From: Pararhizobium qamdonense
Lineage (GTDB): Bacteria > Pseudomonadota > Alphaproteobacteria > Rhizobiales > Rhizobiaceae
Length of the DNA: 64,000 bases
Assembly (NCBI RefSeq): GCF_029277445.1
Contig: NZ_CP119566.1
Coordinates: forward strand, 4,094,001-4,158,000
Direction: 5' to 3'
Under the pieces are notes generated by a model. It worked only from the letters and a program-made list of their open reading frames with translations, did no database searches and was not told the DNA's origin. Position numbers and translations under genes: made by a program. Shown piece after piece: positions 56,233-64,000 of this stretch. Within the stretch, counting starts at the first letter, position 1, and each line of letters opens with the position of its first letter.

Positions 56233-56799
56233 TCAGCCGTTCTGGTTCTCGCCCTGCTGCTGGCAGAAGGTGATGCGGTTGTTGAAGGGGTCGGTCACCG
56301 CCACCTCCAGCCCCCAGGGCGCCTCGTTCAAACCCGGCTTCATGTAGCGGTAGTTCTTGGCCGCCAGTTCGGCCTGCAGAGCGGCGGCATCCCCAATGCG
56401 GACGAAGGCACGCGCGCCGGGGCTGGCGTCGCCTGCATGTTCGCTCAGATGCAGGATCATGTCTTCCCGCGTGACCTGGCAATAGAGCGGGAAATTATCG
56501 CCGAAGCGATGCTCCCAATCGAGCGTGAAGCCTAAAAAATCGCAATAGAACTCCATCGCCTTGGCGACATCGAAAATCCGGAAAATCGGAATCGGCGGCT
56601 GAATGCCGATAGGGCCGTCCTGCTTTTGCGCCGGCTTGTCCGCCGCATCGATCTTGGCCGACAGGATATTCCACTGATCATAACCGAACTGGCCGGCGAC
56701 GATCTCAAGGGCTTCGCTGTGGGAGAGAGTTGTGTTGCGATCTGCAAAGGCCCGTTTCAGCACCTTTGCCATCAGTTTTGCATCGCGAAAATCGCGCAT
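56233..56799 (-). CDS. VOC-fold protein with N-terminal glyoxalase-related helical domain
   Basis: Residues 1-55 (RDAKLMAKVLKRAFADRN, SHSEALEIVAGQFGYDQWN) match a helical domain often placed before bleomycin-resistance-like VOC domains. Residues 70-185 form the VOC domain: IPIFRIFDVAKAMEFYCDFL and EVAVTDPFNNRITFCQ. Possible resistance or detoxification function; substrate unknown. 188 residues. Confidence 0.82.
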   Translation of the reverse strand: MRDFRDAKLMAKVLKRAFADRNTTLSHSEALEIVAGQFGYDQWNILSAKIDAADKPAQKQDGPIGIQPPIPIFRIFDVAKAMEFYCDFLGFTLDWEHRFGDNFPLYCQVTREDMILHLSEHAGDASPGARAFVRIGDAAALQAELAAKNYRYMKPGLNEAPWGLEVAVTDPFNNRITFCQQQGENQNG

Positions 56800-57199
56800 G
56801 GTTCATCCTCCGTGTGGCGGCAAACAGGACGATCAGTGCCCGCTCTGCTGACCCGTTCGCCATCAACGCCAAAGACGGGGATGAGAAGGTTTCCATGGAT
56901 GCATTCACCATTCGTGCCGGAGCACTGCGGGGCGGCTGGCCACATCCGGCCAAGCCAATTGTTAGGTGAAGTTTTTTGTCCAATCAAGCCCGGCATGGGC
57001 CGATTGCAGGCGACGGCGCCAGCAGGCTGATCCAGGCCCGGAAAGACTGGGAAATGGCCAAGATTAACTCTTGGTAAGCTATAGCTACTTTAGGGAAAAT
57101 ACCATGATCCGGACACAAACCGGGAGACATATCGGCCATTGAGGCGGACGTTCAACGCGTCGCTGAACGCCTGATGCCCTCGTATTGTGAGGTTATCCG
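56800..57199. other. Spacer between the VOC gene and the small secreted protein
   Basis: About 400 bases between divergent genes. No convincing gene in six frames; AT-rich stretch at 57060-57105 may be the promoter for the rightward gene. Confidence 0.4.
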
Positions 57200-57703
57200 A
57201 TGAAGATTATCAGCATTGCTACACTCGCCGCTCTTTCGCTTGCTCCCTTCGTCCTGTCTTCCGCCGCCAATGCGACCACGATGGCGGAATGCAGCACGAA
57301 ATATAAAGCCGCGCAGACGGCTGGAACGCTCAATGGAATGAAGTGGAATGATTTCCGCAAAGCGCAATGCGGCAGTGATTCCGCCGCTGCGGCCATGACG
57401 CCGGCGTCCACAAAAATGGCTGCGAAAAAACCCTCTGCAATGAGCACCAGTCAGGAGCCGACGGCCGACAATACCGAGAACATGCCGGAACCGGCCAAAA
57501 CCACGGCAAAAGCGCCCAAGGGCGTTGTTTTCCCAAGCAAGGTCGATACGAAATATTCGACTGAGACAGCCGGCAAAGCCCGCATGCACACCTGCCTCGA
57601 TCAATACAAAGCCGACAAGGCCGACAATTCATTGAACGGTCTCGCCTGGATCCAGAAAGGCGGCGGCTTCTACAGCATCTGCAATTCGAAGCTCAAGTCC
57701 TGA
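57200..57703 (+). CDS. Small secreted protein with two PsiF-like Cys repeats
   Basis: A 167-residue protein with a signal peptide (MKIISIATLAALSLAPFVLS, cleavage near ANA-TT). Two similar segments follow: MAECSTKYKAAQTAGTLNGMKW...KAQC and MHTCLDQYKADKADNSLNGLAW...YSIC, each with a Cys pair about 25-30 residues apart, joined by an Ala/Lys/Pro-rich linker. This resembles PsiF-type repeats, found in phosphate-starvation-induced and other periplasmic proteins. Function unknown. A gaggt site precedes the ATG. Confidence 0.8.
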   Translation: MKIISIATLAALSLAPFVLSSAANATTMAECSTKYKAAQTAGTLNGMKWNDFRKAQCGSDSAAAAMTPASTKMAAKKPSAMSTSQEPTADNTENMPEPAKTTAKAPKGVVFPSKVDTKYSTETAGKARMHTCLDQYKADKADNSLNGLAWIQKGGGFYSICNSKLKS

Positions 57704-57745
57704 TCGGACCCTGCCGGTTTCCTGGAGGCGGGCTTTTGAATGCCT

Positions 57746-58798
57746 TCAGGAAACGGCCCAATGCAGCGGGAACATCGGATCGAACACGGTGACCGTGCCT
57801 GCCTCCGTCTCGATCTTTTCCGGAAATGTCAGAGCCTCCGCCTGCTTGCGCAGGGTGATCGTCTCGCCGTTGACAGGCAGGCCATACCAGGCCGGGCCAT
57901 TCAGCGAGGTGAAGGCTTCGAGCTTGTCCAGCGCATTGTCCTGCTCGAACACATGGGCAAGGCAGCTCATCGTGTTGATCGACGTGTAGATACCGGCGCA
58001 ACCGCAGGCGCATTCCTTCAAGGGATCGACATGCGGCGCGGAATCAGTGCCGAGGAAGAAGCGGCCGTCACCAGATGTCGCGGCAGCCCGCAGGGCAAGG
58101 CGATGCAGTTCGCGCTTGGCGACCGGCAGGCAGTAATAATGCGGGCGGATGCCGCCGACCAGGATGGCGTTGCGGTTGATGATCAGGTGATGCGTGGTGA
58201 TCGAGCCGGCAAGATTGGCTTTCGCCGCCCTGATGTAATCGATGCCATCCTTGGTGGTGACATGCTCCATCGTGACCTTCAATTCCGGCAGGCGGGCGCG
58301 CAGCGGCTCCAGCACGGTTTCGATGAAGACAGCCTCGCGATCGAAAATATCGACCTCCGGCGTCGTGACTTCGCCGTGGACGCAGAGCGGCAGGCCGATT
58401 TTCGCCATGCGCTCCAACACCGGCATGGCATTTTCGAAATTGCGCACGCCGCCATGCGAATTGGTGGTGGCGCCGGCCGGATAGAGTTTGACGGCCTTGA
58501 TCAGGCCGCTCGCGTGACCGGCCTCGACATCATCCGGATTGGTGCCTTCGGTGAGATAGAGCGTCATCAGCGGCTCGAAACGGTCGCCCTTGGGCAGCAC
58601 CGCCAGGATGCGCTCGCGATAGGCAGCCGCGTCGGCGGTGGTGACCACTGGCGGCACGAGATTGGGCATGATGATGGCGCGGGCGAAGTGGCGGCTGGTA
58701 TCGCCGATGACGCCCTTGAGCATGCCGCCATCGCGCAGATGCAGATGCCAATCGTCAGGACGGCGGATCGTCAGTTCGGTGACGGACTGTGGACTCAT
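57746..58798 (-). CDS. pyrC: Dihydroorotase, class II
   Basis: Zn-dependent enzyme of pyrimidine synthesis. Metal ligands in DWHLHLRDG, carboxylated-lysine segment [17 protein letters not shown], then [17 protein letters not shown] and the final Asp in FLGTDSAPH. Length 350, as in E. coli-type PyrC. Start at ATG ending at 58798, with ggagat 9 bases upstream. Confidence 0.96.
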   Translation of the reverse strand: MSPQSVTELTIRRPDDWHLHLRDGGMLKGVIGDTSRHFARAIIMPNLVPPVVTTADAAAYRERILAVLPKGDRFEPLMTLYLTEGTNPDDVEAGHASGLIKAVKLYPAGATTNSHGGVRNFENAMPVLERMAKIGLPLCVHGEVTTPEVDIFDREAVFIETVLEPLRARLPELKVTMEHVTTKDGIDYIRAAKANLAGSITTHHLIINRNAILVGGIRPHYYCLPVAKRELHRLALRAAATSGDGRFFLGTDSAPHVDPLKECACGCAGIYTSINTMSCLAHVFEQDNALDKLEAFTSLNGPAWYGLPVNGETITLRKQAEALTFPEKIETEAGTVTVFDPMFPLHWAVS

Positions 58799-58910
58799 GG
58801 CGGATATCTCCAAGCACTCATAAATTTTATAAATTGAGAGCTGAAGCATACAGATGAAGCTGAAACAGAGACGTGGCGTCATTGTTTCTCGCGGTCGAAT
58901 GCCTCACTCC

Positions 58911-59027
58911 CCGTCATCCTCGCCCTTGTGGCGGGGATCCAGCGACCCAACGTCTGTCGGGTCAAAGGACTCCTGTCGCCCAAGGACTTGGGCGGCTGGA
59001 TTCCTGTGACAAGCACAGGAATGACGG
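58911..59027. repeat. Cloverleaf-like palindromic intergenic element
   Basis: A 117-base element with mutually complementary ends (ccgtcat 58911-58917, atgacgg 59021-59027). Inside are at least four small hairpins, including one with gaccc...gggtc and one with cgcccaa...ttgggcg. The two outer 33-base arms are near-complementary and each folds on itself. Fits the rhizobial intergenic mosaic / palindromic repeat class. Sits between pyrC and the frcK end; the rest of 58799-59108 shows nothing. Confidence 0.75.
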
Positions 59028-59108
59028 AGGAAAAAGCTCCGTGCCCACCAGCGTTTCAAGGCTCCGATAGCACCATTCCGTGCGGTAGAACAATGGCGGA
59101 TCTGTCGT

Positions 59109-59744
59109 TCAATCCGTTTCGAAAATCTCGATGGCGATATCGGCCGCACGTGAATTGCCGATGATCCGTTTGCCGTTCGGCAGATCGTTGCCGTAAAGCT
59201 TCCATTCGATGCCGGCGGCGTCCAGCCCGTAATGGATCCAGCGCTGCCGCAGCCGCTCCTCTAGCACTTCATAGGACGGGCCGACGAAGATCGACAGGTC
59301 GAACATGCCGTCAAGCCGCGACCAGGGCGCCTCGTCGAGCAAAAGGTAATTGCCCTCCGCCAGGATGATGCGCGTTTCCGGCGCAACCGGCCTTGCCGAC
59401 GCGATGGCGATTTCACGGGAGCGGTCGAACACCGGAACGAGAACTTCCTCGTCCGCCCGGCGCACCGCCGAGACGATATCGATGAAAGCCCGCACATCAA
59501 AGGTTTCCGGCGCGCCCTTGCGTTTCAACAGGCCGCGCTCCTCCAGAATGCCGTTATCCATATGGAAGCCGTCCATCGGCAAAATGGCGGATTTTTCGCC
59601 ACGCCGCGTCAGCTCTTCCTGAAGCGCATCGGCCAGCGTTGACTTGCCGGCCCCGGGGGGGCCGGCAATCGCGACGATGAAACGGGACGCGTTGCCCGCC
59701 TTTTCGACAATGCTATCCGCAATGGCGGCAAGCGTCATGCTCAT
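59109..59744 (-). CDS. frcK: FrcK P-loop kinase-like protein
   Basis: A 211-residue uridine/pantothenate-kinase-type NTPase. Walker A is VAIAGPPGAGKSTLADAL, followed by PMDGFHMDN (substrate loop) and IILAEGNYLLLDEAPW. In Sinorhizobium the frc operon ends with such a kinase gene, whose substrate is not established as far as I know. Start overlaps the frcA stop by 4 bases (ATGA). Confidence 0.87.
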   Translation of the reverse strand: MSMTLAAIADSIVEKAGNASRFIVAIAGPPGAGKSTLADALQEELTRRGEKSAILPMDGFHMDNGILEERGLLKRKGAPETFDVRAFIDIVSAVRRADEEVLVPVFDRSREIAIASARPVAPETRIILAEGNYLLLDEAPWSRLDGMFDLSIFVGPSYEVLEERLRQRWIHYGLDAAGIEWKLYGNDLPNGKRIIGNSRAADIAIEIFETD

Positions 59745-60529
59745 GCGGCGGCAGCCTCCGGGGGAACCTTGGCACCGGTCATGAAGGCGACGGCATCCGA
59801 CATCGTATAGTCCTTCGGATTGATGACGCAGAGCCGCTTGCCGAGCCGGTGGATGTGGATACGGTCGGCCACTTCGAAGACATGCGGCATGTTGTGCGAG
59901 ATCAGCACGATCGGCAGGCCGCGGGAGCGGACGTCAAGGATGAGTTCGAGGACCTTGCGGCTCTCCTTCACCCCGAGTGCCGCTGTCGGCTCGTCGAGAA
60001 TGATGACCTTCGACCCGAAGGCAGCAGCACGGGCAACCGCGACGCCCTGGCGCTGGCCGCCGGACAGTGTTTCCACCGCCTGGTTGATGTTCTGGATCGT
60101 CATCAGGCCAAGCTCGGACAGCTTGTCGCGGGCGATCTTGGCCATCTTCGGCCGGTCGAGCATGCGAAAGACCGATCCCATCGGCCCCGGCTTTCGGATT
60201 TCGCGGCCGAGGAACATGTTGTCGGCGATCGACAGGGCCGGCGAGAGCGCCAGGTTCTGATAGACGGTTTCGATGCCGGCCTCGCGCGCCTCAAGAGGCG
60301 AACGGAAGTTGACGACGTTGCCGTCAAGGCGGATTTCGCCTTCGTCTGGATGGATGGCGCCCGAGATTGCCTTGATCAGCGAGGATTTGCCCGCGCCGTT
60401 GTCACCGATCACGGCGAGGATTTCGCCGGGATAAAGATCGAAATCGGACTGGTCCAAAGCGGTCACGCGGCCATAGCGCTTGACGATACCCCGTGCCGTC
60501 AAGAGGGGTGCGGTGAGAAGAGGTTCCAT
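59741..60529 (-). CDS. frcA: Fructose-type ABC transporter ATP-binding protein FrcA
   Basis: Single-ATPase-domain CUT2-family protein: Walker A GDNGAGKSS, signature LSGGQRQGVAVARA, Walker B VIILDEPTAALG, switch histidine VLISHNM. At 262 residues it has one domain rather than the two of RbsA-like ATPases, which is typical of FrcA. Start at ATG ending at 60529, where it overlaps the frcC stop by one base (TGATG). Confidence 0.93.
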   Translation of the reverse strand: MEPLLTAPLLTARGIVKRYGRVTALDQSDFDLYPGEILAVIGDNGAGKSSLIKAISGAIHPDEGEIRLDGNVVNFRSPLEAREAGIETVYQNLALSPALSIADNMFLGREIRKPGPMGSVFRMLDRPKMAKIARDKLSELGLMTIQNINQAVETLSGGQRQGVAVARAAAFGSKVIILDEPTAALGVKESRKVLELILDVRSRGLPIVLISHNMPHVFEVADRIHIHRLGKRLCVINPKDYTMSDAVAFMTGAKVPPEAAAA

Positions 60530-61587
60530 CAGCCTGCTACCTTTCTGATCCACTGATCGACGCCGACAGCCGTAATGATGAGGACACCGGTCAAGAGGAC
60601 TTTCCATTGCGGATCGGCGCCGAGCATGTTGAGGCCCATCGACACGACGCCGACGATCAACGCGCCAAACAGCGTTCCCAGGATCGAGCCGCGCCCGCCA
60701 AACAGCGAGATGCCCCCGATCACAGCCGCTGTAATGGCCTGGAGATTGTAGTCGGTGACCGCCCAGGACGGTGAAATCGAGCCGTTGCGGCCGATCGAGA
60801 CCCAGGCGGCGAGCGCCGCGATGGCACCGGCAAGACCGTAGACGCCGAGAAGAACGCCCTTGACCCGGATACCAGACAGTTCCGCCGCTTCCGGATCGTC
60901 GCCGACCGCGTAGACATGGCGGCCCCAGGCAGTGTGATTGAGGGCGTACCAGAGAGCAAGCACGGTGATCACCATCATGATGACGCCGAGCGTGAAGACG
61001 GCGGAGCCGAGCTTGAAGCTGGCGCCAAAGAGGCCCAGAAGCGGGGCTGCGGTTTCGATATCGGCCCGGCGAATGGTCTCATTGGCCGAATAGATATAGT
61101 TGATCGCCGCGATGATGTTCCAGGTGCCGAGCGTGACGATGAACGGCGGTAGTTTCATGCGCGACACCAGGAAGCCATTGGCCATGCCGCACACGGTTCC
61201 GGTCACAAAGCCCGCGAGAATGGCCAGCGGTGCCGGCAGACCGTAGGTGACGGCGCAATTGCCCATGACCACAGCCGAAAGCACCATGATCACGCCGATC
61301 GACAGGTCGATGCCGGCCGTCAGGATGATCAGCGTCTGTGCCGCGCCGAGAATACCGACCACGGCGATCTGCTGCAGAATGAGCGTTAGCGTTCCCGCCG
61401 TGAAGAAGCGTTCGCCCTTCAGGACGCCGAAGACGATGATGGAAACGATCAGCACGATCGCCGGAATGGCGGCCGGTGTCGAATGCAGAAAATGCTGGAT
61501 ACGCCGCAAGAGCGAGCGATCTTCGAATGAAGCGACGGATTTGTCGCTTTGATCCAGTGTTTTTTCGAAATCCTGGACGCTTGTCAT
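60529..61587 (-). CDS. frcC: Fructose-type ABC transporter permease FrcC
   Basis: A 352-residue CUT2/RbsC-family permease with about 8-10 membrane segments. Conserved stretches are LIILTAGIDLSIGVIMVL, PPFIVTLGTWNI and the coupling region AVGDDPEAAELSGIRV; LFGGRGSILGTLFGALIVGV follows. In the operon frcB-frcC-frcA-frcK. Confidence 0.93.
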   Translation of the reverse strand: MTSVQDFEKTLDQSDKSVASFEDRSLLRRIQHFLHSTPAAIPAIVLIVSIIVFGVLKGERFFTAGTLTLILQQIAVVGILGAAQTLIILTAGIDLSIGVIMVLSAVVMGNCAVTYGLPAPLAILAGFVTGTVCGMANGFLVSRMKLPPFIVTLGTWNIIAAINYIYSANETIRRADIETAAPLLGLFGASFKLGSAVFTLGVIMMVITVLALWYALNHTAWGRHVYAVGDDPEAAELSGIRVKGVLLGVYGLAGAIAALAAWVSIGRNGSISPSWAVTDYNLQAITAAVIGGISLFGGRGSILGTLFGALIVGVVSMGLNMLGADPQWKVLLTGVLIITAVGVDQWIRKVAG

Positions 61588-61633
61588 GACAACGCCTCCC
61601 TCCCAAGAGACCGGCCTACCAACCGGCTGTTGA

Positions 61634-61657
61634 AAAGGGCGGCCGAAACCGCCCTTT
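61634..61657 (-). promoter_or_regulatory. Hairpin between frcB and frcC
   Basis: aaagggcgg (61634-61642) and ccgcccttt (61649-61657), 9-bp perfect stem with a 6-base loop, 32 bases past the frcB stop on the minus strand. Probable mRNA-stabilising or attenuating hairpin favouring binding protein over membrane components. Confidence 0.65.
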
Positions 61658-61689
61658 CATATTCATTCTGTGGCGAAAGCCTTACCGTA

Positions 61690-62715
61690 TCAACCCCAGC
61701 ACTTGTCCGTGCCGGTCTTGACGTCGATCGATTCAACACCCTTGGCAGGCTTGTCGGTGACCAGAGACACGCCGGTATCGAAGAAGTCCTTGCCTGCGGT
61801 CGGCTGCGGCTTGGTGCCGTCCTTGGCATATTGCGCAATCGCTTCGATGCCGAGCGATGCCATCAGCAGCGGATATTGCTGCGATGTCGCACCGATAATG
61901 CCTTCCGAGACGGATTTGACGCCGGGGCAACCGCCGTCAACGGAAACGATCAGGACGTCCTTTTCCTTGCCGACAGCCTTCAGCGCTTCATAGGCGCCGA
62001 CAGCAGCCGGTTCGTTGATCGTGTGGATGACGTTGATGTCCGGATCCTTCTGGAGAAGGTTTTCCATGGCGGTGCGGCCGCCTTCTTCATTGCCGTTGGT
62101 CACGTCATGACCGACGATGCGCGGATCGTCTTCATCGCCGATCTTGTTGGGGTCCTTCGGATCGATGCCGAAGCCAATCATGAAGCCCTGGTCGCGCAGA
62201 ACATCGACTGTCGGCTGCGAAGGAACGAGATCGAGGAAGCCGATCTTGGCATCCTTGGCCTTGTCGCCGAGCGTTGCGGCGGCCCAGGCGCCGATCAGCT
62301 TGCCGGCCTGAAGATTGTCTGTTGCAAAGGTCGCGTCGGCAGAGCCTGGCGGATCGAGCGGGGTATCGAGCGCAATGACGAGCAGGCCGGCATCCTGTGC
62401 CTTCTTGACCTGATCGACGATGGCCTTGGTGTCGGAAGCGGCGATCAGAATACCCTTGGCACCATCGGCGATGCAGGATTCGACGGCAGCAACCTGGCTG
62501 TCATGGTCGCCATCGACCTTGCCGGCATAGGACTTCAGCTCAACGCCGAGTTCCTTGGCCTTGGCTTCGGCACCTTCCTTCATCTTGACGAAGAAGGGGT
62601 TGGTGTCTGTCTTGGTGATCAGGCAGGCCGAGACATCGGCGGCCTGGGCCGGAGCTGAAAATACGACGCCAAGCGCCAGCGCGCCGAGAGCGGCGGAAAC
62701 AATAGTCTTCTTCAT
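61690..62715 (-). CDS. frcB: Fructose-type sugar-binding periplasmic protein FrcB
   Basis: CUT2 substrate-binding protein. Signal peptide [20 protein letters not shown] with cleavage after AQA. The mature part begins with [20 protein letters not shown], and [33 protein letters not shown] and [13 protein letters not shown] are sugar-site stretches. Length 341. First gene of the leftward frc operon. Confidence 0.93.
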   Translation of the reverse strand: MKKTIVSAALGALALGVVFSAPAQAADVSACLITKTDTNPFFVKMKEGAEAKAKELGVELKSYAGKVDGDHDSQVAAVESCIADGAKGILIAASDTKAIVDQVKKAQDAGLLVIALDTPLDPPGSADATFATDNLQAGKLIGAWAAATLGDKAKDAKIGFLDLVPSQPTVDVLRDQGFMIGFGIDPKDPNKIGDEDDPRIVGHDVTNGNEEGGRTAMENLLQKDPDINVIHTINEPAAVGAYEALKAVGKEKDVLIVSVDGGCPGVKSVSEGIIGATSQQYPLLMASLGIEAIAQYAKDGTKPQPTAGKDFFDTGVSLVTDKPAKGVESIDVKTGTDKCWG

Positions 62716-63016
62716 GAAATCCTCCCAAGGATTGAAAATTGGAACCGGCGAACCGGCCCTTCAGGCTTCGCCCGCCGCATCGTCTCCTCTTTGCGGTTGG
62801 CGCTTCCGGATACAAAACAAACATCAAAACAAAATCCTGTCAATAAATAAATCAAATTGAATTATTAAAAATCTGTGCCATTCTCTGCGCAGAAAATGTG
62901 CATGCGCCTCTCGTGGTTGCACTGCACGCAAGAAACAAAATGCAAGGCGGGATCGGGAGGCCTATCCGGGACAAGCCAGTCCGGTTAGGAGATCACGCTT
63001 TAGGGAGGAAACGGGC
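62716..63016. promoter_or_regulatory. frcB-frcR divergent regulatory region
   Basis: About 300 bases between divergent frcB and frcR. It holds an AT-rich inverted repeat at 62846-62866 (10-base arms, 9 pairs, one-base centre), a candidate operator for FrcR. A gggagga ribosome site lies 8 bases before the frcR ATG. Confidence 0.6.
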
Positions 63017-64000
63017 ATGACATCACAGGCCGGTTCCGGCGGTGCATCGACCGTTCCGGACGTCTTTGACCCGGGCGGCGGCGCCAATCTTACCCGTGTG
63101 CGCGCCTATAACGAGCGGCTGGTCATGTCGCTGGTGCGCCGTCACGGCAGCCTGTCGAAAGCCGATATTGCCAGGCGTTCCGGCCTGTCGGCGCAGACGG
63201 TCACCGTCATCATGCGGGCGCTGGAAAAGGACAATCTTCTGATCCGGGGTGAGCCCGTGCGCGGCCGTGTCGGCCAGCCATCGATCCCGATGCGGCTCAA
63301 TCCGGATGCCGTCTATTCCTATGGCGTCAAGATCGGCCGGCGCAGCTGCGATCTCGTGCTGATGGATTTCGTCGGCAATATCCGCCTGCAGCTGCATCAG
63401 ACCCATGCCTATCCGATGCCGGACGATATCCTGTCCTTCATCGTCGAGGGCATTCCGAAACTGGAAAAGATGCTGACGCCCGAACAGCGGACGCACATAG
63501 CCGGGGTTGGTATCGCCACCCCCTTTCAGCTCTGGAGCTGGGCTGAGGAAACCGGCGCGCCGCGCGAGGCGATGAACAGCTGGCGCGGTTTCGACCTGCG
63601 CGCCGAGGTGGCGGCGCAGACCCACCATCCCGTCCTGATGCAGAACGACGCCACCAGCGCCTGCGGCGCCGAGCTCATCTTCGGGGTCGGCTCTTCCTAT
63701 CCGGATTTCATCTATTTCTACATCGGCTCGTTCATCGGCGGCGGCATCGTCCTGAATTCGGCGCTGTTTTCCGGCCGCACCGGAACGGCCGGCGCCGTCG
63801 GGCCGCTGCAGGTGTCGGACAGAAATGGCAAGCCGCAGCAGCTCCTGAAGATCGCCTCGATCTTCGTGCTCGAAAATCTGCTGCGCGAAAAAGGCATCGA
63901 TCCGAAACCGCTCTGGTATTCGGCCGATGAATGGATCGATTTCGGCGAGCCGCTGGAAACATGGATACAGCTGACGGCGGCAGCCCTTGCGCAGGCCATC
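63017..64000 (+). CDS. frcR: ROK-family regulator FrcR (3' end beyond window)
   Basis: Open to the window end (328 codons). Residues 25-85 form a winged helix: RAYNERLVMSLVRRHG, SKADIARRSGLSAQTVTVIM, then a G-R-x-G-Q-P turn (GRVGQPSIPM). A ROK sugar-kinase-like domain follows from about 95 (YSYGVKIGRRSCDLVLMD, GVGIATP, QNDATSACGAE, YIGSFIGGGIVL). In rhizobia frcR is divergent from frcBCAK and is its presumed repressor. Confidence 0.92.
   Translation, partial: MTSQAGSGGASTVPDVFDPGGGANLTRVRAYNERLVMSLVRRHGSLSKADIARRSGLSAQTVTVIMRALEKDNLLIRGEPVRGRVGQPSIPMRLNPDAVYSYGVKIGRRSCDLVLMDFVGNIRLQLHQTHAYPMPDDILSFIVEGIPKLEKMLTPEQRTHIAGVGIATPFQLWSWAEETGAPREAMNSWRGFDLRAEVAAQTHHPVLMQNDATSACGAELIFGVGSSYPDFIYFYIGSFIGGGIVLNSALFSGRTGTAGAVGPLQVSDRNGKPQQLLKIASIFVLENLLREKGIDPKPLWYSADEWIDFGEPLETWIQLTAAALAQAI

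Overview
The window reads as a chromosomal segment of a Rhizobiaceae alphaproteobacterium (Rhizobium / Allorhizobium / Agrobacterium group). The evidence is the gene content: a GcrA cell-cycle regulator, a divergent frcR / frcBCAK fructose-type ABC locus as described in Sinorhizobium, a phoR-pstSCAB-phoU-phoB cluster, and the metZ, apaG, hslO, argF, argD neighbourhood. GC content is high, and rhizobial palindromic intergenic elements are present. No origin, CRISPR array or prophage was seen. The only RNA gene recognised is a tRNA-Thr(CGU).

Layout. (1) 1-7.2 kb: 3' part of metZ, a CDP-alcohol phosphatidyltransferase, apaG, the leftward argD-argF-hslO group, then gcrA and a VOC-fold gene. A cluster of CcrM-type GANTC sites lies upstream of gcrA. 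(2) 7.1-15 kb: the phosphate regulon, leftward in the order phoR-pstS-pstC-pstA-pstB-phoU-phoB, with a divergent polyphosphate kinase 2 gene just behind phoR. (3) 16-18.6 kb: a membrane-anchored protein of unknown role, a nitronate-monooxygenase-like flavoprotein and tRNA-Thr. (4) 19.3-40.9 kb: the most striking region. A frameshifted EAL (c-di-GMP phosphodiesterase-type) gene overlaps a gene for a small protein with a Fis-like helix-turn-helix. A 4976-residue BapA-type adhesin gene follows, and then a complete type I secretion set (TolC-like lipoprotein, LapB-type ABC exporter, HlyD-type adaptor) in which the last three genes overlap. The adhesin has 13 tandem 85-residue repeats, 27 tandem 94/95-residue repeats, a probable seven-bladed FG-GAP propeller and an RTX-like C-terminus. 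(5) 41-51.9 kb: ordinary genes, namely two small ORFs, ureidoglycine aminohydrolase, a MOSC protein, an AI-2E family permease, an MFS exporter, fadD, pgi, a DUF6894-like protein and a GT4 glycosyltransferase. (6) 51.9-54.42 kb: a decayed, AT-richer insertion with an amidohydrolase pseudogene, an EamA/DMT transporter and IS66 remnants that stop exactly at the fructokinase stop codon. (7) 54.4-64 kb: fructokinase, pyrE, a VOC protein, a small secreted repeat protein, pyrC, and the frcBCAK operon facing frcR, which runs off the end.

How the genes fit together. PhoR/PhoB, Pst and PhoU control phosphate uptake, and Ppk2 ties this to polyphosphate and nucleotide balance. Region 4 looks like one self-contained surface-adhesion module: large adhesin, dedicated exporter, and an adjacent c-di-GMP-type protein that is broken in this sequence. 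FrcBCAK, FrcR and the nearby fructokinase cover fructose uptake and phosphorylation; Pgi connects this to central metabolism.

All assignments come from reading the sequence and recalled family knowledge. No database search was run.
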